A DNA stretch of 29,203 bases from positions 1 through 29,203 of the forward strand of contig JADGJA010000224.1 of NCBI GenBank assembly GCA_027596035.1. The letters run 5' to 3'. Source of the DNA: Thoreauomyces humboldtii (taxonomy: Eukaryota; Chytridiomycota; Chytridiomycetes; Spizellomycetales; Powellomycetaceae). The translations under genes and the position numbers were made by a program. The notes beneath the pieces are model-generated. The model made no database searches. It was not told where the DNA came from and saw nothing but the letters and a program-made list of their open reading frames with translations. This document shows, piece after piece, positions 19,511-28,925 of this stretch (position 1 is its first letter; each line of letters opens with the position of its first letter).

Positions 19511-19933
19511 GCGTACAGGGTGCAAGATGGATACGGTGGCAGCGATTTCAGGAATGCATTCGGACAACACGACGCCGCTACTATGATATGCAGCAGAAAC
19601 ATAAATTCCCACACGCTGTCCAAATGTAATGAACCGCAGGACAGAGGGCATCATCAGCCAGAATGGCAGGGAAACAGCAATATGTTAAAAGAACAGAATC
19701 ATACAGATAAGGCATAAGGTTATTCGGGGAGATCGGGGGATGGGCTTCTGAGGGCGGCCCAGAAATTGGGTATGTACAGCGCGGCCGGCGGTTGGTGTGT
19801 TATAAAGGGAAAGATTGAGCGGCAGGAACCGGGAACGTTTGAAATTGTGATGATGCCCAGGGTTCCTGAATCGCCGTTCGCGGGTATGACACCACTCGAC
19901 GGGAATGAACAAAAAGAAAGAAAAACGCAGTAC
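19511..19933. other. Convergent 3' intergenic region
   Basis: 423 bp between the stop of the plus-strand NTF2-like gene and the stop of the minus-strand small gene, expected to hold both 3' UTRs. A-rich stretches occur near 19683-19692 and 19908-19925. No coding frame with family resemblance was seen. Confidence 0.6.
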
Positions 19934-20418
19934 TCAGCTCGCCTCACATGCCGGAGACAGATGCGCCGTGGCGATGGCCAACGTGGGCGAAGTATTCTGC
20001 AAGAACAAGATGACAGAGGCGTAAGTTCCCAATGCGTTCCCCGATAACGAGAAGAAGGGAAGGAGGTGGGAAGATCAAAGGGAAAAAAACTCACAGGAGG
20101 AGTTGTGCCATGCCACACGACGATCTGAGAACCACCTCCCCAGGTCAGATTGTAGTCCAACACGAACTTGAAGCAGAACCCTGCCCATCCGAGATCCGCC
20201 ACCATGCACAGCAGTCGATCGTCCCCCACGCTCCCGATCGGGTCCACGTCGGTCGGATTCGAGTGCGAGCGTGACGAGGAGGATGCGGGGGAGGATGATG
20301 ACGGCGAAGAGGAGGAGGAAGAAAAGGAGGAGGAAGAACGAGGCATGTGGACGAGCTGCACGGAAGGTTCCGTCTGAGAGAGCATCTCGCAAAAGGATGG
20401 ATATTCTTTGGACGACAT
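19934..20418 (-). CDS. Small serine-rich hypothetical protein
   Basis: Two exons, 20418-20095 and 19996-19934, joined in phase 0 through a 98-bp intron with GTGAGT donor and TTGCAG acceptor, give 128 residues. After MSSKEYPSFCEMLSQTEPSV the protein has a long Ser run with a few Phe and Pro (about residues 28-55), then a conserved-looking core: GDDRLLCMVADLGWAGFCFK, FVLDYNLTWGGGSQIVVWHG. The spliced C terminus (NTSPTLAIATAHLSPACE) is plausible but short. No family recognised. The Ser run is encoded by a TCC/TCT-rich tract, likely length-variable. An in-frame extension upstream of the chosen Met has no ATG. The Trp- and Gly-rich core argues for a real protein. Confidence 0.5.
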
Positions 20419-22163
20419 TGTCGCGAAGAAGCAGACTTCTGGACCGAAGGGTTTGTTGTCCAATAGGTTGTCGGATTCTAGAAAGACGGTTTCACATGAA
20501 GATGTTTGAGTGCATGGTTTCGAGGTTCAAGAAGGCACATCAAGTGCGCGCGTTTTGATATGTCTGTTGCAGTACCTCTTCGGATCGGTACGGCTGGAGT
20601 GTGCATGTGACGTGGGATGGCGCTCGCTGGAGCGACTTTGGGAGATGGTACAGCGTCGAGGGATAATGGGGGAGAAGGCATGAGCGATGTCATCTCGTGC
20701 TGTGGTGCCATGTTGTGAGAGAAGCGATATGGATCGGTTTGTTGAGGATATGGACAAAGTGGTGGAAGTAGTCGTTCGGCAGCAAGTGAGTCGTGGGGAA
20801 GAGGTCGGCAGGACTGGGCGACGGGAGGGTATGGACGAACTGCGCTTGGTTGAGATTCGTACGGGATAGGCGAAAGGTATGTCGGCCGTGCGTCGCTGTC
20901 TCGGTCGGTATCAGACTTCTGTCGGTAGTAAAGGAGAGGTCGGTGATCCCTTCGTTTAAAGTTTATCTTCTGGTATAGACGTGGCCGCCGAGGGGCGGCG
21001 CCGGTACTTCAGCCCAGCTTTATCCTCATCTCCGTTCATGCATAAGGAGGAGGAGGGTCTGACGACGAAACTCAAGATCCCTGGGCCACCCTGCCTGCTG
21101 AGCGAGCGCCAAAATCCCCTCCCCATCTGCCTCCCATCCATCTTTCCCCCCCGCGCATCAGCGAATCCCTGCCGTTGCTCGGCCAAAGCCGCCTACGACG
21201 CTTTCCTGAGAGGGAAATTCACGAAGAGGGTCTCATACTCACTTTCGCGTCACTCGACATCGTCCCCACCTGGAGGGTGGGATGCGCTGAGCGATGAAGT
21301 GATCCTCAGTGACGATTTTAATCGTCACTGCTTATATCGACGAGCTTCCCTGTCACGGGGGGGAGAGACATCCTTGGGTCAATGACAGGATGACAGCATG
21401 AGGAAACAGGTGGCCAGTTGCGCACGGTAGACGGGGTGACCCGACATGTCTCCAATCTCGGAGCGAGATCAAGCGAAGCACAGTAAGCCCGTGGCAAAAA
21501 ACCGCTGTCCCCACCCAACCGCTCCTTTTGCTTCTTTTTTGGCCAGCCCGTCTCCAGGTTCACCCCGTCAGCCAGTCATCTCATCCGCAGCGGCAAGTCG
21601 AATGAACGACACTTTGGACAGCCACAGGGCCCTCCCTCCCCTCTGAGCCAAGGAAACAAACAAAAAAAATTGGGGATTCACCAAACCGCACCGAATCGTC
21701 ATTCCGTCGTCATTTCCCCCCCCCAGCACCCAAGGGGCCCGAAGGGGGACTTCCCCCCACCCGTTGTTGGCCCAAAAGATGCCCAAAGTGGGACGGACGG
21801 AGAAAGATGGGCATCTTGCCCTCGTTGGTGGGAAGAAACCTCGACCCAAGGCTCTCCCCAGGTCTCGGCTATTTCTGGTACAGAGCCCCGGCGCCCGCGT
21901 ACATGGGTACGTGGGTTGGTTTTCCGAACCCGTGGTCTTCTATAGACTTTAACCCGGTAATCGCGTCAATGGGATGGATGCGGGAGCCAGAATGATGGGG
22001 GCTGATTCGATCTAGAGTCCTCTGATAACCCGTCCTCAGATGCCTCGGAACAAACATCAAACCCAGTGTGCAGGCTTACAAACTGTGTGTATGTATTTAA
22101 ATAAAAAAAAAACCCATGTCAAAAAAGAGTTGGAACTCTCCACAACCCGTCTTTTCCTCCGCT
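20419..22163. other. 1.7-kb intergenic region, no gene recognised
   Basis: Lies between the start of the small serine-rich gene and the stop of TSR1, both on the minus strand, so it contains the promoter of the former. C-rich runs occur at 21146-21152 and around 21716-21724, and an A-run at 22102-22111 near the TSR1 3' end. Frames up to about 130 codons exist on both strands without family resemblance. A perfect 24-bp palindrome is listed separately. Confidence 0.6.
21307..21330. repeat. Perfect 11-bp inverted repeat with 2-bp centre
   Basis: CAGTGACGATT, TT, AATCGTCACTG: every base of the 11-bp arms pairs. Each arm contains TGACGA, close to bZIP (ATF/CREB-type) half-sites, and TTATAT follows a few bases later. 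It could be a dimer-binding site or a hairpin. Confidence 0.5.
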
Positions 22164-25100
22164 CTAAACCACCATATCCACAACCCCGTCCTTCTCCCCT
22201 GTCGTCGTCGGCGTCGTCGTGGTCGTGGCCACCTCCTCGACGTACATCCTGGTGGTCCACTTCGGGAACACCCTCTTGAAGAGGTACATGCATACCGTGT
22301 CCTGTCCCTTCAGCGGACCGTCGAAGATGCACTTCATGTATCCGTGGGTCCCGAGCGTGTCCCGGATGTGACCTAGGCGACCCAGCTTGGTGGAGAGCTG
22401 GACCGGCTTGAAGTAGTCGATGTCCTCGGGGTTCCAGAACATGTATCGGATCACGGCCCCTCGCTTGTGCACCTTGAACGGGTGACCGGTCAGGATGATC
22501 CGCTTGGAGACGATGCGACAGGGGTCCAGGTCGAGGACGTTGCCGTGCGCTAGGAGGGGACGGGACGAGCCTGTTCCGGAGACGATGGGGAGGTCAGCTT
22601 CTCCCTGTTTCTTTTTTTTTTTATACGAAATCTGAAAACGCGGGGGGCATCCTTCCCGAAGAGTCCATACCGGCATCCCAGGAAGTCTGTCCTTCGATGT
22701 ATCTCCATACCAACACGGGAGCGGGTCCGAACTGGATGGGGGCGTACACCGTGGCGATCGACGTCTGATCGCTGTGGAGGAACCTCTCGAACTTGTGGAC
22801 GTTGTTGGGTCCGCCTCGCGTGTTGGTCGAGTAGACGGGTTGGACGACGTAGCGACGGAAACCGCAGTGGAGGATGACGGGATCCTTGCTCTTGAGGGGA
22901 GCAAAGTCGTAGATGCTCTCGTTGATCGGGGTCTCCCCTGGTCGGGTCACGGTGAAGTTCAGAATCGAGTACTTGTGCTCGTGGGGAAGGAGGGTGAAGG
23001 CGACGAATGGGCGTGAGATGTCACGTTGGTCTGGCCGCAAGAAGTGCAAAAAATAAGAGAGTCAGCGTCCGGAATGAATTCCGACGCATCCCAATTCCGA
23101 TCTCACCGAAGGCAGCGCGAGGCACGTTCTGGATGTAGAGCGTGACGTGAGTGCCTGGACACACACCACCTTCCTCCAGACCATCGAGGACACGTCTCCG
23201 AGTCCTCCTGAAGTTCTGGAACTGGAAGATGCGGGAGTAGTCCAATGGCAGGTTCTCGTAAGGATCCCACGGACTCGTCCTGAAGCTCTTCAGTCCTCGG
23301 TATCGCTGGAAGCGGACTCGAGCGGACGGTTCCTTCGGCGTGTCCACCTCGTCAGGGAACTGCAATTGATCGCGTTCCTCCTGCTGCTTTGCCAAAAAGT
23401 CCTTGTACTGCTTGGTCTCCTCGTGCTCGTCGTAATCGTCGTCGAACTCGCTCTCCGCGTCGCCTTCGGCCTCTGCGAGGTCCTCGTACTCCTCCTCCTC
23501 CTCGTCGTGTTCTTCGTCGCCACCGTTGCCGTTGGGTGCGTGACCGAGTCCGATGCTGCTCCAATCCACAACCGCGCCGGGTGCGTCCGTCATCGTGACA
23601 TCCATACCAGTCTCCTCTTCCTCCTCTTCCTCCTCTTCGGCTTCTTCGTCCTCTTCGTCGACGATCCACGCGGCTTGGTACGCGGATGTCCCCTTGGGAA
23701 CCCGCTTTGCCTTCTTCACCACCATCGCGTCGTCCGGGGCGTCGCCCAGTCGCTGCACTCGTTCTGATTGGACAGCGGACGACTTAGCATCTGCTTGTCC
23801 CACTAAAGGATCTCTCTAGGGCAGGTTGCTGATGATCACCCCTCACCTTCGGCCTCCTGCAACTCCTCCTCGGTAGGCCACGTCTGCTCTCCCTCCATAG
23901 GGTTGACCTCGTTCTCGGCCACGAGCGTGTCCTGCACCTCGGGGTTCGGAACGTCCAAAACTGTGGCGTCGACCTCCATCCCGGCGGCAAGCTGAGCCGG
24001 TGTCGGACTCGACATGACGACCTTGATCTGGAAGTCTCCGTAGTTGGGCAGGTGGACCAGACGGTTGGCCGACAGGTTGTTTCCTCGCACGTAGCCGGTC
24101 ACGGCCAAGGTTCCCACGGACTGACACATGTGGATGACGACGTTCAGCACCTTTCCGGACCAAAAGCGGGTAAAGGGGCCCGAAAACTCACCTCGTCGCC
24201 CTCGTTCGCAGCGAATGCAACGTTCTCGGCGAGCATGTAGGCGTGACGGTCTCTCCAGGAGACGGGCTTGGGTCGCTGTTGCGTCACGTGGCGCAGAGCC
24301 GCGAGGGCATCGGATTCCATGGCTGTGTGAAAGAGCCTGGTGTCGGGGAACGATTGGTCCTCCTCCATGTACTTGAGGAGAGCCTTTCGGATGTCTGGCT
24401 GTTTCTTAGCGGGGATGCGTTCGAGGTGCTGTTGGAAAGAAAGGAAAAGGTAAGATGACCAAAGCCAAGCCCTTCCTTTCCCACAAGGTGCTCCTCCTGA
24501 TCATAGATATATATATATGTATACCTGTACGGCAGCGACCACGGAGGGGACGCCCTGGGCCCTGATGGTGGTCAGGCACTGGTCTCCGAACGCGTCGACC
24601 TCGACCTCTGCGGACACGACGAACATGACGAAATCTGCGACCTTGACGCCGTCCAGGATCTCGAGCAGATTCCTCCTCAGCGGCACGAGCTGGAGCTTCT
24701 GCTTGAAGCGTTCGATGTAGAGGACGGTGGGACCGTCCGGGTTGGCGAGCTCCTGTCCCACCGAGGAGTGAAGCTCGGACACGACGATGCGAGCGTCCAC
24801 GTCGGGACACAGGGGGACGATGGCGACGATCTTGGGAGCGCCGGACGCACCCGAGAAGAGACGGTTGGAAGCCACGACATCGGAGCGTTTGCGTTGCTGG
24901 ACGAGCTTTGCCTGGTTCTTGCGGTCTGCCTTGTGGGAGACCGCCAGATGCTTGTTCTTGACCGAGGAGGCCGCTTCGACCTTGCCTACGAAACCGAATG
25001 GGGATTCGTGGTCAGGACGAAATGCCGCGAGAGGGGGAGGAAAGAAGCTGTGACGAGACAGACGGTTCCCCAAGTTGAACACACGCCCTACCCTTTGCCT

Positions 25101-25194
25101 TTGCCTTGACCTGACCCTTTGTGGAGTGCCTAGACTTGAATGTCTTGTTCTGCTGCTTGAGACCCGACCGATGTGAAAAGCCTCCTTCGCCCAT
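22164..25194 (-). CDS. TSR1: Ribosome biogenesis protein TSR1 (40S subunit assembly)
   Basis: A GTPase-like factor of the Bms1/Tsr1 family that binds late pre-40S particles in nucleolus and cytoplasm and blocks premature joining. Seven exons: 25194-25092, 24985-24525, 24428-24192, 24120-23847, 23790-23107, 23030-22671 and 22570-22164, giving 841 residues with every junction in phase (yeast 788, human 804). The N terminus [18 protein letters not shown] is the family start. Where Bms1 has a P-loop the sequence is VPLCPDVDA (residues 91-99), lacking GKS/T, as expected of Tsr1, which does not hydrolyse GTP. Later landmarks: [15 protein letters not shown], a long Glu/Asp tract, [46 protein letters not shown] and [12 protein letters not shown]. 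The intron at 23846-23791 is only 56 bp, and a TAG acceptor 12 bp earlier is an alternative. The intron at 24524-24429 carries a TA microsatellite. Confidence 0.97.
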
Positions 25195-26395
25195 GGTGAA
25201 TGTCCCCTCGGTGCGCGCTAACGGGGGGGATGTATATCGTCCAAGGCTGTTGCTGTTGGGGGAAGGGCAAAAAGAATTCACAGCGAGGAGGAAGGGCAAG
25301 GAAACAACGTGTGAGCTCAAGTGCACAGCCACCCCCACCGCCTTTGCGTCGCCGCCGTTGGACTTTGGTCTCGCAGGGGACGGTTCGGATCCTCGTCCAG
25401 GCATCGAAACTAGAGGCTCTCAACGACGACAACTGAAGTTGAACGAGTGAGTGGGCTTGAGATGTTCCAACGTACAGTCGCCTAGAGATCGAGGGGAGGG
25501 AAGAAAGTGTCTCCTCGCTGGAGATGAGGAACATTCGACAGCCTACCTTCGCAATACTATTCTTGCTGCGGTGCTGCTGCGGGCGATAGTTCAGGTCGAC
25601 CAATCGCCGTAGCCTTGAGATCGCTCTGAGAAGTGACCTTGCCGACCAGCTCGGCAGCAGCTTTGGCCTTGGCGCCGTCGTCAACCTGATGGTGGATTCT
25701 TCTTGCCGGACAGTTGGTCGATAGACGACGTGCCTGAACAATGCTGCCTTGGTCGGATCGCCCCCTTTCCCCTCCCCTCGTTTCGACAGACCTCTTGGGT
25801 GTTAGATTATAGACCATTGAGCCACACAAAAGGATTGATAACCAGGGTTGGATAAGGTATTTCAACACACCCCCTCATTGAGAAGTCTGGTCATTGTTTG
25901 TCTGTGGTGGCTGTAGTCATTGATTTGTTCTGACGCGGCTGCGGTTTTTTTTTGTTGCTCAGTGGCCTGTGTTTAGGCCTTACGGCTGGCTCTCGTTTTA
26001 CACGCTTCGTGTCGAGACATGAGACTCTCAATCTGTTACGAGGTGGACTCCGAGATGAGTTCGGAGATTGATTGAGATTCTCTTGTTCGTAGGTACTCGT
26101 GGCCGAGAAAGAGAGTGGAACTCAGTAGGGTTCTACATGCTAGGGTTCTAACATTGGGCCTCGCTGCCAGGATTTTATCCCCCTCCCAACGACAAGCAAT
26201 CCGACGGAGAGCCCTCTCCCTCTTCCCCTCCCATCTGGAGAGATGTCCTCGGACAGACGTCTGCACGAACAACGAGTTGATGGAACGACAGCCCGTACGA
26301 AGCCGGGGATGGAAAGAGCTCATTTAAAGCCAGGGATCTCGAATTGCCAAAAGGATGCAGATGGACTTTGACTTCTCTCGACTTAGATCGCCAAC
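25195..26395. other. 1.2-kb intergenic region, possible small minus-strand exon
   Basis: Contains the TSR1 promoter. A minus-strand stretch ending at 25557 reads VDDGAKAKAAAELVGKVTSQ, SDLKATAIGRPELSPAAAP and could be the last exon of a small gene after a CAG acceptor near 25741, but no upstream exon was found and no family is recognised. Sequence beyond 25870 shows no coding signal until the recombinase relic. Confidence 0.45.
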
Positions 26396-27237
26396 ATGAG
26401 ACGGAGGATGGAGGTGTCCGAGGCCGCAGCCGATGCTTGGAGGAGGATGGCGCAGCGCACCGAGGACCAGCGGAATACCCTTGGTCTCGGAGAAGGCGTC
26501 CCCACCATTGCCCAGATAGAGCTGGACAAGCGCCATCGCGATCTCGCCGCGGCCCGGGAGGGATTCAAGGAGCTGGATAACCTTGGGCTCAGCGTGATCC
26601 ATCGTCAGATATTTCTGGATGTTCCGGCCTGCGTGAAGGAGTGGGCCTCGGGAGAGAGAGCTGACGGCAATCAGCAAACTTGTCGGCACTCGCTCGATCA
26701 AGATTGAGCAGCGATTCCACATGCTGCCTGTGCTGTGTCAGGTAGAACCTCACGATCAAACCAAGTTTGTGTCTGATGTCCCCGCAAAAACCACGGTGAT
26801 CGGCCGAGTCATACAAGATGCGGCACTGGCTGCCGGTCTTCCCAAGTATCGAATTGACAACCACGGGTTTCGACGTGGTTTCGCCGTCCAAGCTGAGGAT
26901 ACTTTCGGAAGACAGCGAACGCAACGTCTCTTGGTCCACGGCGACGGATCTCACGTCACCGCGGAACATTACTTGGGATCAGATCTATCAATGTACGATA
27001 CGGGTGCGATGTGGACTGGTGAAGGAGATCGGATTCACACAATCGACCAGTTGGCGTCGGTTCGCTTGACCATCCCGGAGTTGCCAGTTCTGACCAAGGG
27101 AGGCTTGGACGAGATCCTTGATGAGATCTACGTCTATCTCAAAGCATCTTTGACCGGGGATTCCTGTCCCGATATCGACCGGACCAAGCGGCTGATGAAA
27201 AATCGTCGCCGCCAGGTCAAGCACTCCACGGAGCGCG
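26396..27237 (+). pseudogene. Tyrosine-recombinase-like relic (DUF3435/Crypton-like)
   Basis: Core frame about 26658-27210. Two catalytic-type motifs are visible: NHGFRRGFAVQ, matching the H-x-x-R box, and LLVHGDGSHVTAEHYLGSD, matching the second His and the Tyr nucleophile of phage-integrase-fold recombinases; MYDTGAMWTGE follows, as in fungal DUF3435 proteins. The N-terminal piece (26396-26707, MRRRMEVSEAAADAWRRMAQ) is in another frame, with the shift near 26650 at the end of a 55-bp segment that recurs at 27239-27292 (IFLDVPACVKEWAS and IFLDLLACVKEWAS). The first catalytic Arg region was not found, so the gene is broken. Such recombinases move Crypton and Starship-type elements; which class this belonged to cannot be told. 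The loss of frame and partial duplication argue it is dead. Confidence 0.5.
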
Positions 27238-27292
27238 AGATCCATCGTCCGATCTTTCTAGATCTTCTGGCCTGCGTGAAGGAGTGGGCCTC
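26597..27292 (+). repeat. Pair of 55-bp direct repeats in the recombinase relic
   Basis: The segments 26597-26650 and 27239-27292 share GATCCATCGTC and GGCCTGCGTGAAGGAGTGGG with a few changes between. Both translate to the same short peptide pattern. They bracket the recombinase core, and the reading frame breaks at the end of the first copy, so they probably mark a rearrangement junction. Confidence 0.7.
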
Positions 27293-27723
27293 CCTGATGA
27301 CTCCTGGATCATTGGAGAAGATCACAGCTACTCCCGTGTCGATCGGGAGAATGATCAGTCCCAAGCAGATGGTCCCTCCGCTTCTTATGGCGCATCGGAT
27401 CCTCTCGCCAGTCCATTTGAGTACATCTGAAAGTTCGTAGACGCGAACAGCAATCCAACCCCTTCTCCAATGATCCAGGAGTCGTCAGGGAGTGCTTGAC
27501 CCGGCCGGCGACGATTTTTCATCAGCCGCTTGGTCCGGTCGATATCGGGACAGGAATCCCCCGTCAAAGATGCTTTGAGATCGACGTAGATCTCATCAAG
27601 TTCGAGGATCTCGTCCAAGCCTCCCTTGGTCAGATCTGGCAACTCCGGGATGGTCAAGCGAACCGACGCCCCGCTGGTCGATTGTCTGAATCCGACCTCC
27701 TTCACCAGTCCACATCGCACCCG
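27001..27723. repeat. Large inverted repeat (fold-back) of recombinase sequence
   Basis: The left arm, 27001-27227 (plus), encodes LTIPELPVLTKGGLDEILDE and GDSCPDIDRTKRLMKNRRR. The same sequence is present reversed at 27488-27723, where the minus strand reads LTIPELPDLTKGGLDEILEL and GDSCPDIDRTKRLMKNRRR. The right arm has a 6-9 bp insertion near DEILELDEIY and other small changes. Inside, a second pair (27291-27320 and 27463-27492, ACTCCTGGATCATTGGAGAAG) mirrors the arms around a 140-bp centre. The RNA or single strand could fold into a long hairpin. Confidence 0.85.
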
Positions 27724-28138
27724 TGATCATTCAAGAAGATCACAGCTGCTCCCCGTGTCGATCGGGAGAATTATGAGTGCCAAGCACATGGTCCCTCCGC
27801 TTCTGAGGGCGCATCGGATCCTCTCTCCAGTCTATTCGAGTACATCTAAAAGTTCGTAGACGCGATCACCAATCCAACCCCTCCGAACCTCCCCTACGAA
27901 CCTGAGCCGTCGGCGCAATTGTCGGCGAGCCAGAACGTTGATCCCAACCTGTTCATCCTTCCGAAGCGGTCGACGAGCACTGCGACGCCTCAACACAGAC
28001 GGGGGGGTTGGATTGGTGATCGCGTCTACGAACTTTCAGATGTACTCGAATAGACCGGATGCGCCCTCAGAAGCAGAGGGACCATCTGCTTGGCACTGAT
28101 CATTCTCCCGATCAACACAGGGAGCAGCTGTGATCTTC
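27317..28138. repeat. About 145-bp repeat in three copies: A, B direct, C inverted
   Basis: Copy A 27317-27463 (plus), copy B 27735-27883 (plus), copy C 28004-28138 (minus). Shared blocks include GAAGATCACAGCT, TGTCGATCGGGAGAAT, ATGGTCCCTCCGCTTCT, GCGCATCGGATCC and AGTTCGTAGACGCGA. B and C face each other across 120 bp and form a second fold-back. Copy A is the centre of the larger inverted repeat. The unit may be the terminal region of the element that carried the recombinase. The 120 bp between B and C and the 309 bp after C (28139-28447) contain no gene I can support. Confidence 0.8.
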
Positions 28139-28447
28139 TGATGATGCTCGAACATGTCAGAACCCAGTTTGCCCTCATGGCCAATTATATGTAGCGGCTT
28201 CCCGGGTTACCTCCAAAGATGGCTTTCGCATTTTGGCTGTTCCCCCTCATTCAAAGGAAACTCCCTACATATAAAGAAGTTTCAATCTAAGTTTAACTTC
28301 GAATCTCAATTACTATGGCTGCAATAAAATGGGCAGGGGGTTTGGCGGACGCAGTCCCCCCATGAAGCGGGTTCTCACTGACCCCTCACTCCCGCACAGA
28401 ACAAATGCTCAAACACAGAGAGCTCAAAACGTAGAACGCAAACGTGT

Positions 28448-28533
28448 GGCCCTGTGGCGCAATGGTTAGCGTGTTGGACTTCGACCGGCTTGTGGACATC
28501 CAGAGGTTGCAGGTTCGAATCCTGCCAGGGTCG
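28448..28533 (+). tRNA. tRNA-Arg (UCG anticodon) with 13-bp intron
   Basis: The cloverleaf is complete. The acceptor arms GGCCCTG and CAGGGTC pair with one G-U, and G73 is the discriminator. The D stem is GCGC/GCGT with loop AATGGTTA, the anticodon stem TTGGA/TCCAG, and the T arm GCAGG TTCGAAT CCTGC. The anticodon TCG is at 28481-28483, followed by A37 and an intron 28485-28497 (CCGGCTTGTGGAC) at the canonical position. The mature length is 73, and the B box GGTTCGAATCC is intact. It reads the CGA codon. Confidence 0.97.
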
Positions 28534-28538
28534 CTTAC

Positions 28539-28542
28539 TTTT
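28539..28542 (+). terminator. RNA polymerase III terminator of tRNA-Arg
   Basis: TTTT on the non-template strand, six bases after the last tRNA nucleotide, is the expected Pol III stop. Confidence 0.7.
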
Positions 28543-28587
28543 GGCCTGCGGCCGACCTTTTTGTATCGATCTTCCTAGCCAGTGGTT

Positions 28588-28885
28588 TCACGGTCGGTCC
28601 TCGCGGCTCCGTGGAGCTTGGGTTTGAGCAGGAGGTCCTGAGGAGCCTGAGGAGGTCTGTTCCGCGCTCGTCGAACCGACAGCTTCGAGCGGTTGGACGA
28701 GGATCTTGGTCGCTGGACGAAAACGCTCAGTACTAGTACTTGTGTACGTCATTGTGATCCACCGGTGCGGGATCCCTGCATTGTGGAAGATTTTGTTCGC
28801 TCCTTGCCCATCCCAAAATGTATCGTATCTCGCTCCGTGGTTGAAGAGAGCAACCCCCCAGGCGTCTCCGAGCACCGTCGTTCCA
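28588..28885 (-). CDS. 3' exon of an unidentified gene, 5' part unresolved
   Basis: A minus-strand frame that follows a CAG acceptor at 28888-28886 and stops at 28588. It reads TTVLGDAWGVALFNHGARYD, then IPHRWITMTYTSTST and KILVQPLEAVGST, and ends in a Ser/Gly/Pro/Gln-rich tail (SSGSSGPPAQTQAPRSRED). The LFNHG followed by a beta-like ITMTYTSTST faintly recalls the C-terminal part of SET domains, but the GEE and YxYG elements are missing, so this is not asserted. Upstream exons should lie toward or beyond the right edge of the window; none was found with confidence in 28926-29203. Confidence 0.35.
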
Positions 28886-28925
28886 CTGCAAGCGTCACCG
28901 TCTGTCTGCAAGCGTCACCCTCTGT
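28886..28925. repeat. 20-bp tandem duplication at a candidate splice acceptor
   Basis: CTGCAAGCGTCACCGTCTGT (28886-28905) is followed by CTGCAAGCGTCACCCTCTGT (28906-28925), with one mismatch. On the minus strand each copy supplies GACGCTTGCAG, so two equivalent 3' splice sites lie 20 bp apart before the exon ending at 28588. Confidence 0.8.

Noticed and set aside
20271..20350. GAGGA-rich tract as a regulatory purine element
   Set aside because: It is the coding complement of the poly-Ser run in the small minus-strand protein.
23147..23767. Long plus-strand open frame of about 206 codons
   Set aside because: It is the antisense of the TSR1 acidic exon; Glu/Asp-rich coding reads as Leu/Val-rich on the other strand. 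TSR1 is unmistakable on the minus strand.
25790..25850. Minus-strand GTGTGGCTCAATGGTCTATAATC as a tRNA or SINE head
   Set aside because: A D-arm-like string is present, but there is no B box (GGTTCGAATCC-like) at the right distance and the stems do not pair.
27385..27720. Minus-strand 111-codon frame as an independent gene
   Set aside because: It is the inverted copy of the recombinase relic segment 27001-27227 running into repeat copy A.
28588..28885. Call as a SET-domain methyltransferase
   Set aside because: Only LFNH and a beta-like stretch fit; the catalytic Tyr and GEE elements of SET domains are absent, so the product is left unidentified.
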